Source: Actinomycetota bacterium
Lineage (GTDB): Bacteria > Actinomycetota > Actinomycetes > S36-B12 > CAIYMF01
Length of the DNA stretch: 5,437 bases
Assembly: GCA_009699025.1 (NCBI GenBank)
Contig: WLOZ01000165.1
Location: 1-5,437 of the forward strand
Reading direction: 5' to 3'
The notes below the pieces were generated by a model that was not told the DNA's origin, did not search any database, and saw nothing but the letters and a program-made list of their open reading frames with translations. A program made the translations under genes and the position numbers. Every line of letters begins with the position of its first letter. Within the stretch, counting starts at the first letter, position 1. Below, in pieces: positions 1-5,437 of the stretch.

Positions 1-545
1 AATGAGAACCGCCACCCGGGATGAATCGGGAAGAGGACCTCGGTCAGCATCTCGTGCGGCTGCTTGGCGGTGGTGAAGATGGTCACGAAGTACTCGTCCC
101 AGCCAATCTCACGAACGCCCTCGGCCGAGTTGAGTCGCACGCGGCCGTCGAGCGCGGCCAGCACGGCCGGCAGCTCGGACGACGGGTCGGCGTGCGACAC
201 GTTGCCGCCGATGGTGGTGCGATTGCGAATCTGGGGGTGGGCGACGTGGGCGAGCGCGGCGGAGATGACAGGATTCGCGCGAGCCGACTCAGCGTGGCGC
301 TCGAGGTCACGGGCACGCACCAGCGCTCCCACCGTCACCATCGTCGCGTCGACCGAGATGCCGTCGAGGCCCGGCACGCGGTTGATGTCGACCACCACCT
401 CGGGCCGCGAGAGCCTCAGGTTGAGCAGCGGAATCAGGCTCTGGCCCCCCGCGAGCAGCGAGGCGTCCGAGCCGTGCTCGGCCAGCTCCGCGAGCGTCTC
501 GGCGACGCTCCCGGGCCTTCGATACTCGAACGCGGGCGGCTTCAT
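1..545 (-). CDS. FAD-binding medium subunit of a molybdenum hydroxylase (CoxM-like), 3' end beyond the window
   Basis: This is the flavoprotein subunit of a xanthine dehydrogenase/CO dehydrogenase-type enzyme, which passes electrons from the Fe-S subunit to an acceptor in the cytoplasm. The first 181 codons are visible; family members usually have about 280-290 residues, so roughly 100 are missing to the left. The N-terminus MKPPAFEYRRPGSVAE is typical. The two FAD-binding signatures are both intact: AGGQSL at residues 32-37 and TIGGNVSHADP at 111-121. The ATG at 545 is chosen because GAGGAG (550-555) lies 4 bases upstream and the protein begins exactly where the family does. The gene lies downstream of the transporter gene rather than beside the small and large subunit genes, and a 146-bp gap precedes it, so it may have its own promoter. 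Family assignment is firm; substrate is unknown. Confidence 0.93.
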   Translation of the reverse strand, partial: MKPPAFEYRRPGSVAETLAELAEHGSDASLLAGGQSLIPLLNLRLSRPEVVVDINRVPGLDGISVDATMVTVGALVRARDLERHAESARANPVISAALAHVAHPQIRNRTTIGGNVSHADPSSELPAVLAALDGRVRLNSAEGVREIGWDEYFVTIFTTAKQPHEMLTEVLFPIHPGWRFS

Positions 546-549
546 TCAG

Positions 550-555
550 CTCCTC
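550..555 (-). promoter_or_regulatory. Ribosome-binding site of the coxM-like gene
   Basis: GAGGAG on the minus strand, 4 bases upstream of the ATG at 545. It supports the chosen start. Confidence 0.6.
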
Positions 556-581
556 GTACAGGGGCGGGCAGTAGGCAAACT

Positions 582-608
582 TTGTCGTCTGTATGACAAG
601 GATGTCAA
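582..608 (-). promoter_or_regulatory. Candidate promoter/operator with TTGTC-type half-sites upstream of the coxM-like gene
   Basis: On the plus strand TTGTC (582-586) and GACAA (595-599) form an 18-bp interrupted inverted repeat. TGACA (594-598) and TGTCA (603-607) form a second inverted repeat with a 4-base loop, sharing the middle half-site. On the minus strand the outermost half-site reads TTGACA (608-603), identical to a consensus -35 hexamer. The matching -10 is weak: CAAAGT after 18 bases is the best I can find. The arrangement looks like a repressor site overlapping a promoter that would drive the coxM-like gene. The regulator is unknown; the XRE-cupin protein or a GntR-type protein are possibilities only. 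Confidence 0.35.
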
Positions 609-691
609 GCACCTCCCCCCCTTCGTCGCGGAATCGCAACACGACCGTCACCCAGGACGCGAACAGGCCCACCGCGCACGGCACTTCACAC

Positions 692-1654
692 TCATCGGCC
701 GGTGGCTCGCCCCAGCGCGGCCATCGCCGCTGCCGCGAGCGCGAGCAGCACCCCCGCCACCAGGTGCCAGCCGAACTGGGTGCCGGCCGTGGGCGCCACG
801 AGGTCGATCAGCAGGGCCCCCACCAGCAGGCCCACCACCGACAGAACCGCGGCCAGCAGCAGCCCCAGCGGACGGGTGGCCCACGCCACAGTGATGACGT
901 ACAGCATTCCCAGCACACCTCCGGCGAGCAGCCAGGGCCGATCCCACGGCAGCGAGCCCAGACTTCGCCCGGTCGTCGATGACAGCAGGGCAGCCACCGG
1001 AAGCGACACGGAGAAGCCGACGGCGAAGTTCAGCCATCCCGCGATGAGGGGATGCCCCACCGTGCGACCCACACGCCCGTTGAGCGCCGCCTGAAAGGCG
1101 CTCACCACACCCGCGGAGAGCGCCAGCAGCGCGAAGGCCAGGGCAAGCCTTCCGTCCTCGACATTCGAGACGCCCAAGCGATCTGAGACCGACACCCCCA
1201 CGGCCACTACGGCCAGCACCGCCGCGAGTAGTCGCAGCACGCTTACCGGCTGGCGTCCGGCCGGGCCGAAGCCGAGTCGGTCGAGCAGCGCCGAGTTCGA
1301 CGTCTGTCCCGCCACCACCGACACGGTGAAGACCGCAACGCCGAGAACCGGCACGCTGGCCGACTGGGTCGTCACGAAGTAGGCGCCACAGACACCGGCC
1401 AGGCACTCCCACCACCGGATCTGGCCACCACGCAGTAACCGCGACATCGCCCTCCACGACCGTCGGAGGGGTGTGCGGGAGAGGACGAAGACCGTCGCCA
1501 CCACCATGGCCACCCCGAGGTTGAGCGCTCCCACCTCGAACGGATTGCCCGTGATCACGACGAGTTCGCCGTTCATGCGCGCTTGAACGACAGTTCCCAG
1601 CGCCGTGATCACCACCAGCGCCGCGATCAGGAGTCGCGAGGCACCGGTCATCAT
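692..1654 (-). CDS. DMT-superfamily membrane protein of the YdcZ (DUF606) family, putative transporter
   Basis: This 320-residue, very hydrophobic protein sits in the cytoplasmic membrane and is probably a small-molecule transporter. About ten membrane segments can be drawn, near residues 7-25, 41-59, 84-97, 100-118, 138-156, 169-191, 204-224, 241-259, 262-284 and 296-315. It is an internal duplication of two five-segment units. QARMNG (24-29) followed by GNPFEVGALNL in the first half matches QAALNG (188-193) followed by GHPLIAGWLNF in the second. This is the pattern of two fused YdcZ units. Two ATG codons sit at the start (1654 and 1651), with only a weak AGG-type binding site 8 bases upstream. 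Its place between the XRE-cupin regulator and the coxM-like gene, on the same strand, suggests it moves the hydroxylase substrate or product. That role is inferred; few members of this family have known substrates. Confidence 0.9.
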   Translation of the reverse strand: MMTGASRLLIAALVVITALGTVVQARMNGELVVITGNPFEVGALNLGVAMVVATVFVLSRTPLRRSWRAMSRLLRGGQIRWWECLAGVCGAYFVTTQSASVPVLGVAVFTVSVVAGQTSNSALLDRLGFGPAGRQPVSVLRLLAAVLAVVAVGVSVSDRLGVSNVEDGRLALAFALLALSAGVVSAFQAALNGRVGRTVGHPLIAGWLNFAVGFSVSLPVAALLSSTTGRSLGSLPWDRPWLLAGGVLGMLYVITVAWATRPLGLLLAAVLSVVGLLVGALLIDLVAPTAGTQFGWHLVAGVLLALAAAAMAALGRATGR

Positions 1655-1759
1655 GCTGCGAGCCTAGGAGTGTCATTGGCACAGGTCGACGACAGTCTCA
1701 TCGACGAGAACCTGGACGAGGCCGCGTCGGATGGCCTCGCGCATGGCCAGGGAGCTCGA
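1655..1759 (-). other. Short intergenic region between regulator and transporter genes
   Basis: About 105 bp without a confident gene. It holds a direct repeat TCGACGA (1686-1692 and 1701-1707, 15 bp apart start to start), bracketed by CAGGT (1682-1686) and ACCTG (1710-1714), and a 23-codon open frame (1744-1673). No terminator hairpin with a T-run is visible, so transcription from the hydroxylase operon could read through into the transporter gene. Confidence 0.5.
1673..1744 (-). other. 23-codon small open frame between regulator and transporter genes, doubtful
   Basis: The frame starts MREAIRRGLVQVLVDETVV and ends with DLCQ and TGA, 18 bases before the transporter start. Its codons are mostly G/C-ending, as in the neighbouring genes. 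It is also in the same frame as the regulator, with only the TAA at 1762-1760 and five codons between them. It could be a leader peptide, the remnant of a longer C-terminus of the regulator, or chance. No clear ribosome-binding site precedes it. Confidence 0.15.
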
Positions 1760-2344
1760 TTAGGAGTCGAGGTTGATCCAGATGGCGCGGGCAAGCGTGC
1801 GCCCATGGTTCGAGATGACGTGAGGGACCTGTGAGGCGTAGGTGATCCCATCACCTGCCCGCAGTACCTGGTCGACGCCGTCGAGGCTGACGGTCAGCGT
1901 TCCCGAGATCACCATCCCGAATTCGGTGCCGCTGTGATGCACCGGCTTGCCTGAGCTCGAGGTGCCCGGCTCGTACTCGTTGACCACGAATTCGAGCCCG
2001 TGCCCATTGTCGTTATGCACGATCCGACGCGTGACGCCCTCGGCTGTCTGATAGACGATCTGCTCCTTTCGACGCGACACCGGGTCGCGCTCCTGCTGAT
2101 CCTGGGCGAAGAGGTTTGCCATGTGCAGTCCCAGCGCCGACGAAACCGAGACGAGGGTCCCGATCGACGGGCTGGCCACTCCACGCTCCAGCATGCTGAG
2201 CATCGACACGCTCACCCCGGTCTGGTCTGCGAGCGCGGTCAACGTCAGCCCCTGCTGCTTGCGGGCCTCTCGCACGACAGCCCCAAGGCGCCGGATCGTC
2301 GCCTCGGCCTCGACGCCACTGGGCACGAGGGATTCCTTGATCAC
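1760..2344 (-). CDS. XRE-family transcriptional regulator with C-terminal cupin sensor domain
   Basis: This 194-residue DNA-binding regulator has an HTH_3 domain at about residues 17-80; the recognition region is around LADQTGVSVSMLSMLERG (38-55). A cupin_2 domain follows at about 124-190, with HHSGTEFGMVISG (136-148) and GDGITYASQVPHVISN (164-179). In the first cupin motif only one of the usual two histidines of HxH is in place, as in many XRE-cupin regulators, so the pocket may bind a small ligand rather than act as an enzyme. The start is the GTG at 2344, because AAGGAG (2350-2355) lies 5 bases upstream and the following protein fits the family. The open frame extends to 2593, but that part lies inside the large-subunit gene and reads as non-protein-like arginine-rich sequence. 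GTG overlaps the TGA of the large subunit (GTGA), so the two are translationally coupled. It probably controls this operon in response to the substrate or a metabolite, which is inferred. Confidence 0.93.
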   Translation of the reverse strand: MIKESLVPSGVEAEATIRRLGAVVREARKQQGLTLTALADQTGVSVSMLSMLERGVASPSIGTLVSVSSALGLHMANLFAQDQQERDPVSRRKEQIVYQTAEGVTRRIVHNDNGHGLEFVVNEYEPGTSSSGKPVHHSGTEFGMVISGTLTVSLDGVDQVLRAGDGITYASQVPHVISNHGRTLARAIWINLDS

Positions 2345-4626
2345 GGCCACTCCTTCTCGCTGAGCCACTCCCGCACGGCGGCAGGGCCGACGGGTATCGA
2401 CGTCACACGATATCGACCTAAGGCAGCGTCGAGTGCCGACGCTACGGCGGCACCGAAGGCAGTGGTTCCGCCCTCTCCTGCCCCCTTCACCCCCAAGGGG
2501 TTCAAGGGACTCGGCGCGTCCTCGGTGAGCAGGATCTCTATCGGTGGCACCTCGGCCGCCGTGGGCATCATGTAGTCGATGAAGGAGGTGCACAAAGGTT
2601 GGCCGTTCTCGTCATACCTGAACTCCTCGTAGAGAGCACCGCCGAGACCCTGAGCGGCACCGCCGCGGATCTGTCCCTCGACGAGCATCGGATTGATTGC
2701 TCGGCCGATGTCGTACCCGACCCAGAATCGCTCGATGGTGGGCTGGAATACCTCGGGATCGATGCTGATCAGCGCCACGTGGTAGCCGTAGGGGTAGTTC
2801 ATGTGATCGGAGTAGAACCACTCCTCCGCAGTGAGCCCGGGCTCCTGACCCAGGCCGCGGGCGCTGACGGGGCGCAGCGCGCGCGCGACTGCGCCAAGTT
2901 CGACCGCCGTGTCAGGCGATCCGACGACACGGACCTTGCCCTCGACGAGCTCGACATCACGTTCGGCGACCTCGTTCATCGCGGCGAAGGCAGCCACAGC
3001 CTTCCGCAGAACTGACTGGGCCGCCAGCAGCGTGGCACTGCCAGCCATCACGGACAGACGACTGGCAAAGGCGCCCATGCCGTACTCGATGTCCCCGGTG
3101 CCGGCATGGGTCACGGTCATACGGTCAATGGGCACTCCCAGTACCTCGGCGCAGACCTGGGCGATCACGGTCTCGAACCCCTGGCCGACGGACGATCCCC
3201 CTGTGGAGATGGTGATGTGGCCGGACTCATCGACCGTCACGCGTACCCCCTCGAAGGGCCCTAGTCCGCTCTTCTCGACGAAGAAGGCACGACCAAGCCC
3301 GACGAGCTCACCGGCTTCCCTCCGTCGCCGGACATCCTCCTCGACCTCAGCCAGCCCCCACTCGGCCTCACATCGGTCGACGAGGAGGGCGTAGTCACCA
3401 CTGTCGTACTCGACATGCGTTCCGAGCGCCTGAAGCGGTCGCGAGAACGGCATCTCCTCCGGCGCGATGAAGTTGCGGCGGCGGACGTCCATCGAGTTGA
3501 GCCCCAACTCATCAGCAATGCGGTCTATCAGCCGCTCTCTGGCGAAGGTGCCCTCGTAGCGTCCGGGCGACCGGTACGTGCCGGCCGGCGTCTTGTTGGT
3601 GAGTCGGACATGGCAGGAGACGCGGTAGTTGGGAATGCGGTAGGGGCCCGGCAGCATCGAGGCCGTGAGGGTGGGAACAGTGGCCGCGTGGGTGCGCACA
3701 TAGGCGCCCTGATCGAGCCAGAACTCATCGTCGAGGGCCACAATGACACCTTCAGGAGTCACCGCCGCGCGCAGGCGGTGCACCTGATCACGCGAGTGGT
3801 TGGCACTGATGAAGTGCTCGCGTCGGTCCTCGATCCACGAGACTGGTCGGCCCAGCCTCCGCGACGCCCAACACACCAGCGCGTCCTCGGGGTAGAGCTC
3901 ACCCCGAATTCCGAATCCGCCGCCGACGTGACCCTCGTGCAGGACGACGTGCGACGGTGCCATTCCGAGCATGGCGCTCAAGGCATCGCGATTGTAGTGG
4001 GGCACCTTGGCGGCGCCGTAGAAGTCGAGGATGCCCCTGGCAGGGTCGAACGACGCCACCGCTCCACGACACTCCAACGGAATCCCCGAGTGACGCCCAA
4101 TGCGGGCCTCGACCTCCACGATGCGCAGGCCCGCGGCCATGGCTGCCTCGACATCGCCGTAGGCCCACGTGAAGTCCAGGGCAGCGGTGTCGTTCAGGTC
4201 GTCGAACTCACCGGGCTCCTCCAGCGCCGAGAGCACCACGGGAAGGTCATCAATCTCGACGCGCACCAGTTCCTCGGCGTCTTCGGCGATGTACCTGTCC
4301 GTCGCCACCACAATCGCGACCGGCTCGCCCACGTATCGAACACGGTCTAGGGCGAGGACCGGCTGTCGATAGGGCAGCATCTCGGGGAACGCGACCTGAC
4401 GGAACTCGATCACCGGTAGATCGACATCGGCGGCCGACCACGCACCGAGCACCCCGGGAAGCTCCCGAGCCTGCTGCAGGTCAACTGATCGGATCACTCC
4501 GTGCGCGACCGACGATCGCACGACCCGAAGGTGCACCTGTCCGGGCAGCGCATGGTCAGCGGCGAAGCGCCCTCGACCCATCAGCAGCGGCCGATCCTCC
4601 AGGCGCGGCAGAGACCGACCGATCAT
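2341..4626 (-). CDS. Molybdopterin-binding large subunit of a molybdenum hydroxylase (CoxL-like, L2)
   Basis: This is the catalytic subunit of a xanthine dehydrogenase/CO dehydrogenase-family enzyme, which uses molybdopterin cofactor to oxidise a substrate with water. It has 761 residues, close to the usual 770-800. An a/b hammerhead domain (about 17-125) starts with GRSLPRLEDRPLLMGRGRF (3-21), then two cofactor-binding domains follow (about 145-385 and 405-735). Cofactor-binding landmarks are GGGFG (235-239), GQGFE (481-485) and GDIEYGMGAFASR (511-523). The active-site loop reads AGTYRSPGR (348-356), and the expected catalytic glutamate is Glu718 in GVKGAGEGG. The loop lacks the Cys-Ser-Phe-Arg of form I CO dehydrogenases, so CO is an unlikely substrate. 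No signal peptide is seen, so it is cytoplasmic. The ATG at 4626 overlaps the small-subunit stop (ATGA), with GAGGAA 8 bases upstream (4635-4640). Further upstream in-frame starts lie inside the small-subunit gene. Substrate unknown. Confidence 0.96.
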   Translation of the reverse strand: MIGRSLPRLEDRPLLMGRGRFAADHALPGQVHLRVVRSSVAHGVIRSVDLQQARELPGVLGAWSAADVDLPVIEFRQVAFPEMLPYRQPVLALDRVRYVGEPVAIVVATDRYIAEDAEELVRVEIDDLPVVLSALEEPGEFDDLNDTAALDFTWAYGDVEAAMAAGLRIVEVEARIGRHSGIPLECRGAVASFDPARGILDFYGAAKVPHYNRDALSAMLGMAPSHVVLHEGHVGGGFGIRGELYPEDALVCWASRRLGRPVSWIEDRREHFISANHSRDQVHRLRAAVTPEGVIVALDDEFWLDQGAYVRTHAATVPTLTASMLPGPYRIPNYRVSCHVRLTNKTPAGTYRSPGRYEGTFARERLIDRIADELGLNSMDVRRRNFIAPEEMPFSRPLQALGTHVEYDSGDYALLVDRCEAEWGLAEVEEDVRRRREAGELVGLGRAFFVEKSGLGPFEGVRVTVDESGHITISTGGSSVGQGFETVIAQVCAEVLGVPIDRMTVTHAGTGDIEYGMGAFASRLSVMAGSATLLAAQSVLRKAVAAFAAMNEVAERDVELVEGKVRVVGSPDTAVELGAVARALRPVSARGLGQEPGLTAEEWFYSDHMNYPYGYHVALISIDPEVFQPTIERFWVGYDIGRAINPMLVEGQIRGGAAQGLGGALYEEFRYDENGQPLCTSFIDYMMPTAAEVPPIEILLTEDAPSPLNPLGVKGAGEGGTTAFGAAVASALDAALGRYRVTSIPVGPAAVREWLSEKEWP
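2350..2355 (-). promoter_or_regulatory. Ribosome-binding site deciding the GTG start of the regulator
   Basis: AAGGAG on the minus strand ends 5 bases before the GTG at 2344. An in-frame GTG at 2350 would overlap this site, so 2344 is preferred. The site lies within the last codons of the large-subunit gene. Confidence 0.75.
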
Positions 4627-5102
4627 GCCCGCGATTCCTCGATCGCTGCCCTGATGGCCGTGCGGATGTTCTGGTAACCGGTGCAGCGGCACAGGTTCGA
4701 TGCGATCAGGTGGTCGAGCTCATCGTCATCGGGAGCAGTCTCGCGCTCGACGAGCGACGCTGCGAGCATGAGGAAGCCGGGCGTGCAGAAGCCGCACTGC
4801 AGCCCGTGGTGCTTCCAGAACGCATCCTGAACCGGGTGAAGGGTCTCACCGTCTGGCGACAACCCTTCCACCGTGCGCAGTTCGCGGCCGGCTCCCTGAA
4901 CGGCGAGCATCAGGCACGAGCGCACAGGCTCGCCGTCGCACAGAATCGTGCAGGACCCGCAGACACCGTGCTCACAGCCGAGGTGGGTGCCAGTGAGCCC
5001 GCAATCCTCCCGGATCGCGTCAGCGAGAGACTTGCGCGGCTCGACGTCGAGGACGTACTCCGAGTCATTGACCTTCAGCGTGATGCCCATCTTCGCCGTC
5101 AT
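4623..5102 (-). CDS. [2Fe-2S] small subunit of a molybdenum hydroxylase (CoxS-like)
   Basis: This 159-residue iron-sulfur subunit carries electrons from the molybdenum site to FAD. The N-terminal ferredoxin-like domain (about 5-80) holds the plant-type cluster cysteines Cys43, Cys48, Cys51 and Cys63, in GCEHGVCGSC and a later RSC. The C-terminal domain holds the second cluster through Cys103 and Cys106 (CGFCTPGF) and Cys138 and Cys140 (NLCRCTGY). All eight expected cysteines are present and the length is normal for the family. The ATG at 5102 is preferred over the in-frame ATG four codons later because a perfect AAGGAGG (5110-5116) lies 7 bases upstream. Its start overlaps the stop of L1 and its stop overlaps the start of L2, both as ATGA. 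It is the only small subunit gene in the window and may serve both large subunits; that sharing is inferred. Confidence 0.97.
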   Translation of the reverse strand: MTAKMGITLKVNDSEYVLDVEPRKSLADAIREDCGLTGTHLGCEHGVCGSCTILCDGEPVRSCLMLAVQGAGRELRTVEGLSPDGETLHPVQDAFWKHHGLQCGFCTPGFLMLAASLVERETAPDDDELDHLIASNLCRCTGYQNIRTAIRAAIEESRA

Positions 5103-5437
5103 CGCTTTCCCTCCTTGATTCGGATCGCTCCGCGAAGCCGCGAAGGCGTCGCGGGCATCTCGTTGACATCGATGCCATAGCCCGACAGTGCGTCAGTGAT
5201 GGCGTTGAGGATCGCGGCCGGGGCTCCGATCGTGCCACCCTCGCCCACTCCCTTGGCCCCCGTGAGGGTGGCATCGGTCATCGTCTCGAGATGGTGCAAC
5301 TCGATGAACGGAACCTCGCACGCGGTGGGTGGCAGGTAGTCGAGGAATGAGGTGGTGAGCAGGTTGCCATGCTCGTCGTAGACGAGTTCCTCGAGCAGCG
5401 CATTGGCGATGCCCTGCGCCACCCCGCCGTGAATCTG
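5099..5437 (-). CDS. C-terminal end of another molybdenum-hydroxylase large subunit (CoxL-like, L1), 5' end beyond the window
   Basis: The frame is open to the right edge and ends at TGA (5101-5099), giving 112 C-terminal residues. They begin QIHGGVAQGIANALLEE and include GAKGVGEGG (visible residues 60-68), where the glutamate at visible residue 66 corresponds to the expected catalytic Glu. The segment aligns with residues 652-751 of the L2 protein (4626-2341). By hand, about 29 of the first 46 residues are identical. The sequence before the Glu differs: L1 has ETMTDATLTGAKG where L2 has EDAPSPLNPLGVKG. It is therefore a paralogue, not a repeat copy. The fragment ends with a basic tail (RIKEGKR). 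It overlaps the small-subunit start by ATGA, so it is the first visible gene of the operon. How complete it is cannot be seen here. Confidence 0.93.
   Translation of the reverse strand, partial: QIHGGVAQGIANALLEELVYDEHGNLLTTSFLDYLPPTACEVPFIELHHLETMTDATLTGAKGVGEGGTIGAPAAILNAITDALSGYGIDVNEMPATPSRLRGAIRIKEGKR
5110..5116 (-). promoter_or_regulatory. Strong ribosome-binding site of the small-subunit gene
   Basis: AAGGAGG on the minus strand, 7 bases before the ATG at 5102, located in the last codons of the upstream large-subunit gene. It is the best Shine-Dalgarno match in the window and fixes the start. Confidence 0.8.

Larger units (their letters stand above)
546..691 (-). other. Intergenic gap between transporter gene and coxM-like gene
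   Basis: This 146-bp stretch has no convincing gene. It contains the ribosome-binding site of the coxM-like gene, a cluster of TTGTC/GACAA half-sites (582-608) and a TTGACA hexamer, all towards the coxM side. I see no strong GC hairpin followed by a T-run, so no terminator for the transporter gene can be called. The gap is long compared with the overlapping joints elsewhere, which suggests a regulatory function. Confidence 0.6.

Noticed and set aside
307..684. Minus-strand frame of 125 codons spanning the gap before the coxM-like gene
   Set aside because: Its second half runs through the coxM-like N-terminus in another frame and is Arg/Ala-rich; no binding site or family likeness supports it.
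64..894. 276-codon plus-strand frame
   Set aside because: It is antisense to the coxM-like gene and the transporter end; the Pro/Ala/Ser-rich translation is a shadow of codon bias.
648..1682. 344-codon minus-strand frame overlapping the transporter gene
   Set aside because: Its translation is Gly/Arg-rich low-complexity sequence, whereas the overlapping frame 1654-692 encodes a clear ten-segment YdcZ-type protein.
1760..2593. Longer 277-codon version of the regulator starting at 2593
   Set aside because: The extra 83 codons lie inside the large-subunit gene and read as Arg/Gly-rich noise; the GTG at 2344 has a strong binding site and begins where the family begins.
3415..4350. Long open frame of 311 codons on the plus strand opposite the large-subunit gene
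   Set aside because: It lies wholly antisense to a gene with complete family motifs; GC-rich DNA produces such frames by codon bias, and its translation shows no recognisable domain.
2341..5102. Aerobic CO dehydrogenase (form I) operon
   Set aside because: The Cys-containing AYxCSFR loop is absent from L2, and no accessory coxD/E/F-type genes are visible in the window.
2341..5437. L1 and L2 as two halves of a split large subunit, as in some nicotinate dehydrogenases
   Set aside because: L2 is full length with all cofactor-binding motifs and Glu718, and the L1 fragment carries the same C-terminal region, so they are paralogues, not complementary halves.
1..5437. RNA genes, CRISPR arrays, insertion sequences or prophage parts
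   Set aside because: No cloverleaf-like segments, regularly spaced repeats, transposase or integrase motifs or terminal repeats were seen on either strand.

Overview
The window is GC-rich DNA with tightly packed genes, 4-base stop/start overlaps and one likely GTG start. Together with an XRE-cupin regulator and a YdcZ-type transporter, this fits a high-GC bacterium, most likely an actinomycete. That assignment is inference from style, not from a marker gene. Every supportable gene lies on the minus strand, so the window is transcribed from right to left.

Reading in the direction of transcription: (1) 5437-5099 is the C-terminal end of a molybdenum-hydroxylase large subunit (CoxL-like, here L1), cut by the right edge. 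(2) 5102-4623 is a complete small [2Fe-2S] subunit (CoxS-like). (3) 4626-2341 is a complete second large, molybdopterin-binding subunit (L2). (4) 2344-1760 is an XRE-type helix-turn-helix regulator with a C-terminal cupin domain. These four are linked by ATGA, ATGA and GTGA overlaps and are almost certainly one translationally coupled operon. (5) After about 105 bp comes a 10-TM DMT/YdcZ-family membrane protein (1654-692). (6) After a 146-bp gap holding a cluster of TTGTC/GACAA half-sites comes the start of a FAD-binding medium subunit (CoxM-like, 545-1), cut by the left edge.

Together the genes supply all three parts of a cytoplasmic molybdenum hydroxylase of the xanthine dehydrogenase/CO dehydrogenase family: Moco subunit, two-cluster Fe-S subunit and FAD subunit. 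They add a small-molecule-sensing regulator and a putative transporter. The likely role is uptake and oxidative hydroxylation of an organic substrate. The substrate cannot be read from the sequence, but the L2 active-site loop (TYRSPGR) argues against a form I aerobic CO dehydrogenase. The least ordinary points are two large-subunit paralogues around a single small subunit, a regulator coupled to the enzyme gene, and a FAD subunit set apart behind the transporter with its own candidate control region. I see no RNA genes, CRISPR arrays, insertion sequences or clear terminators.
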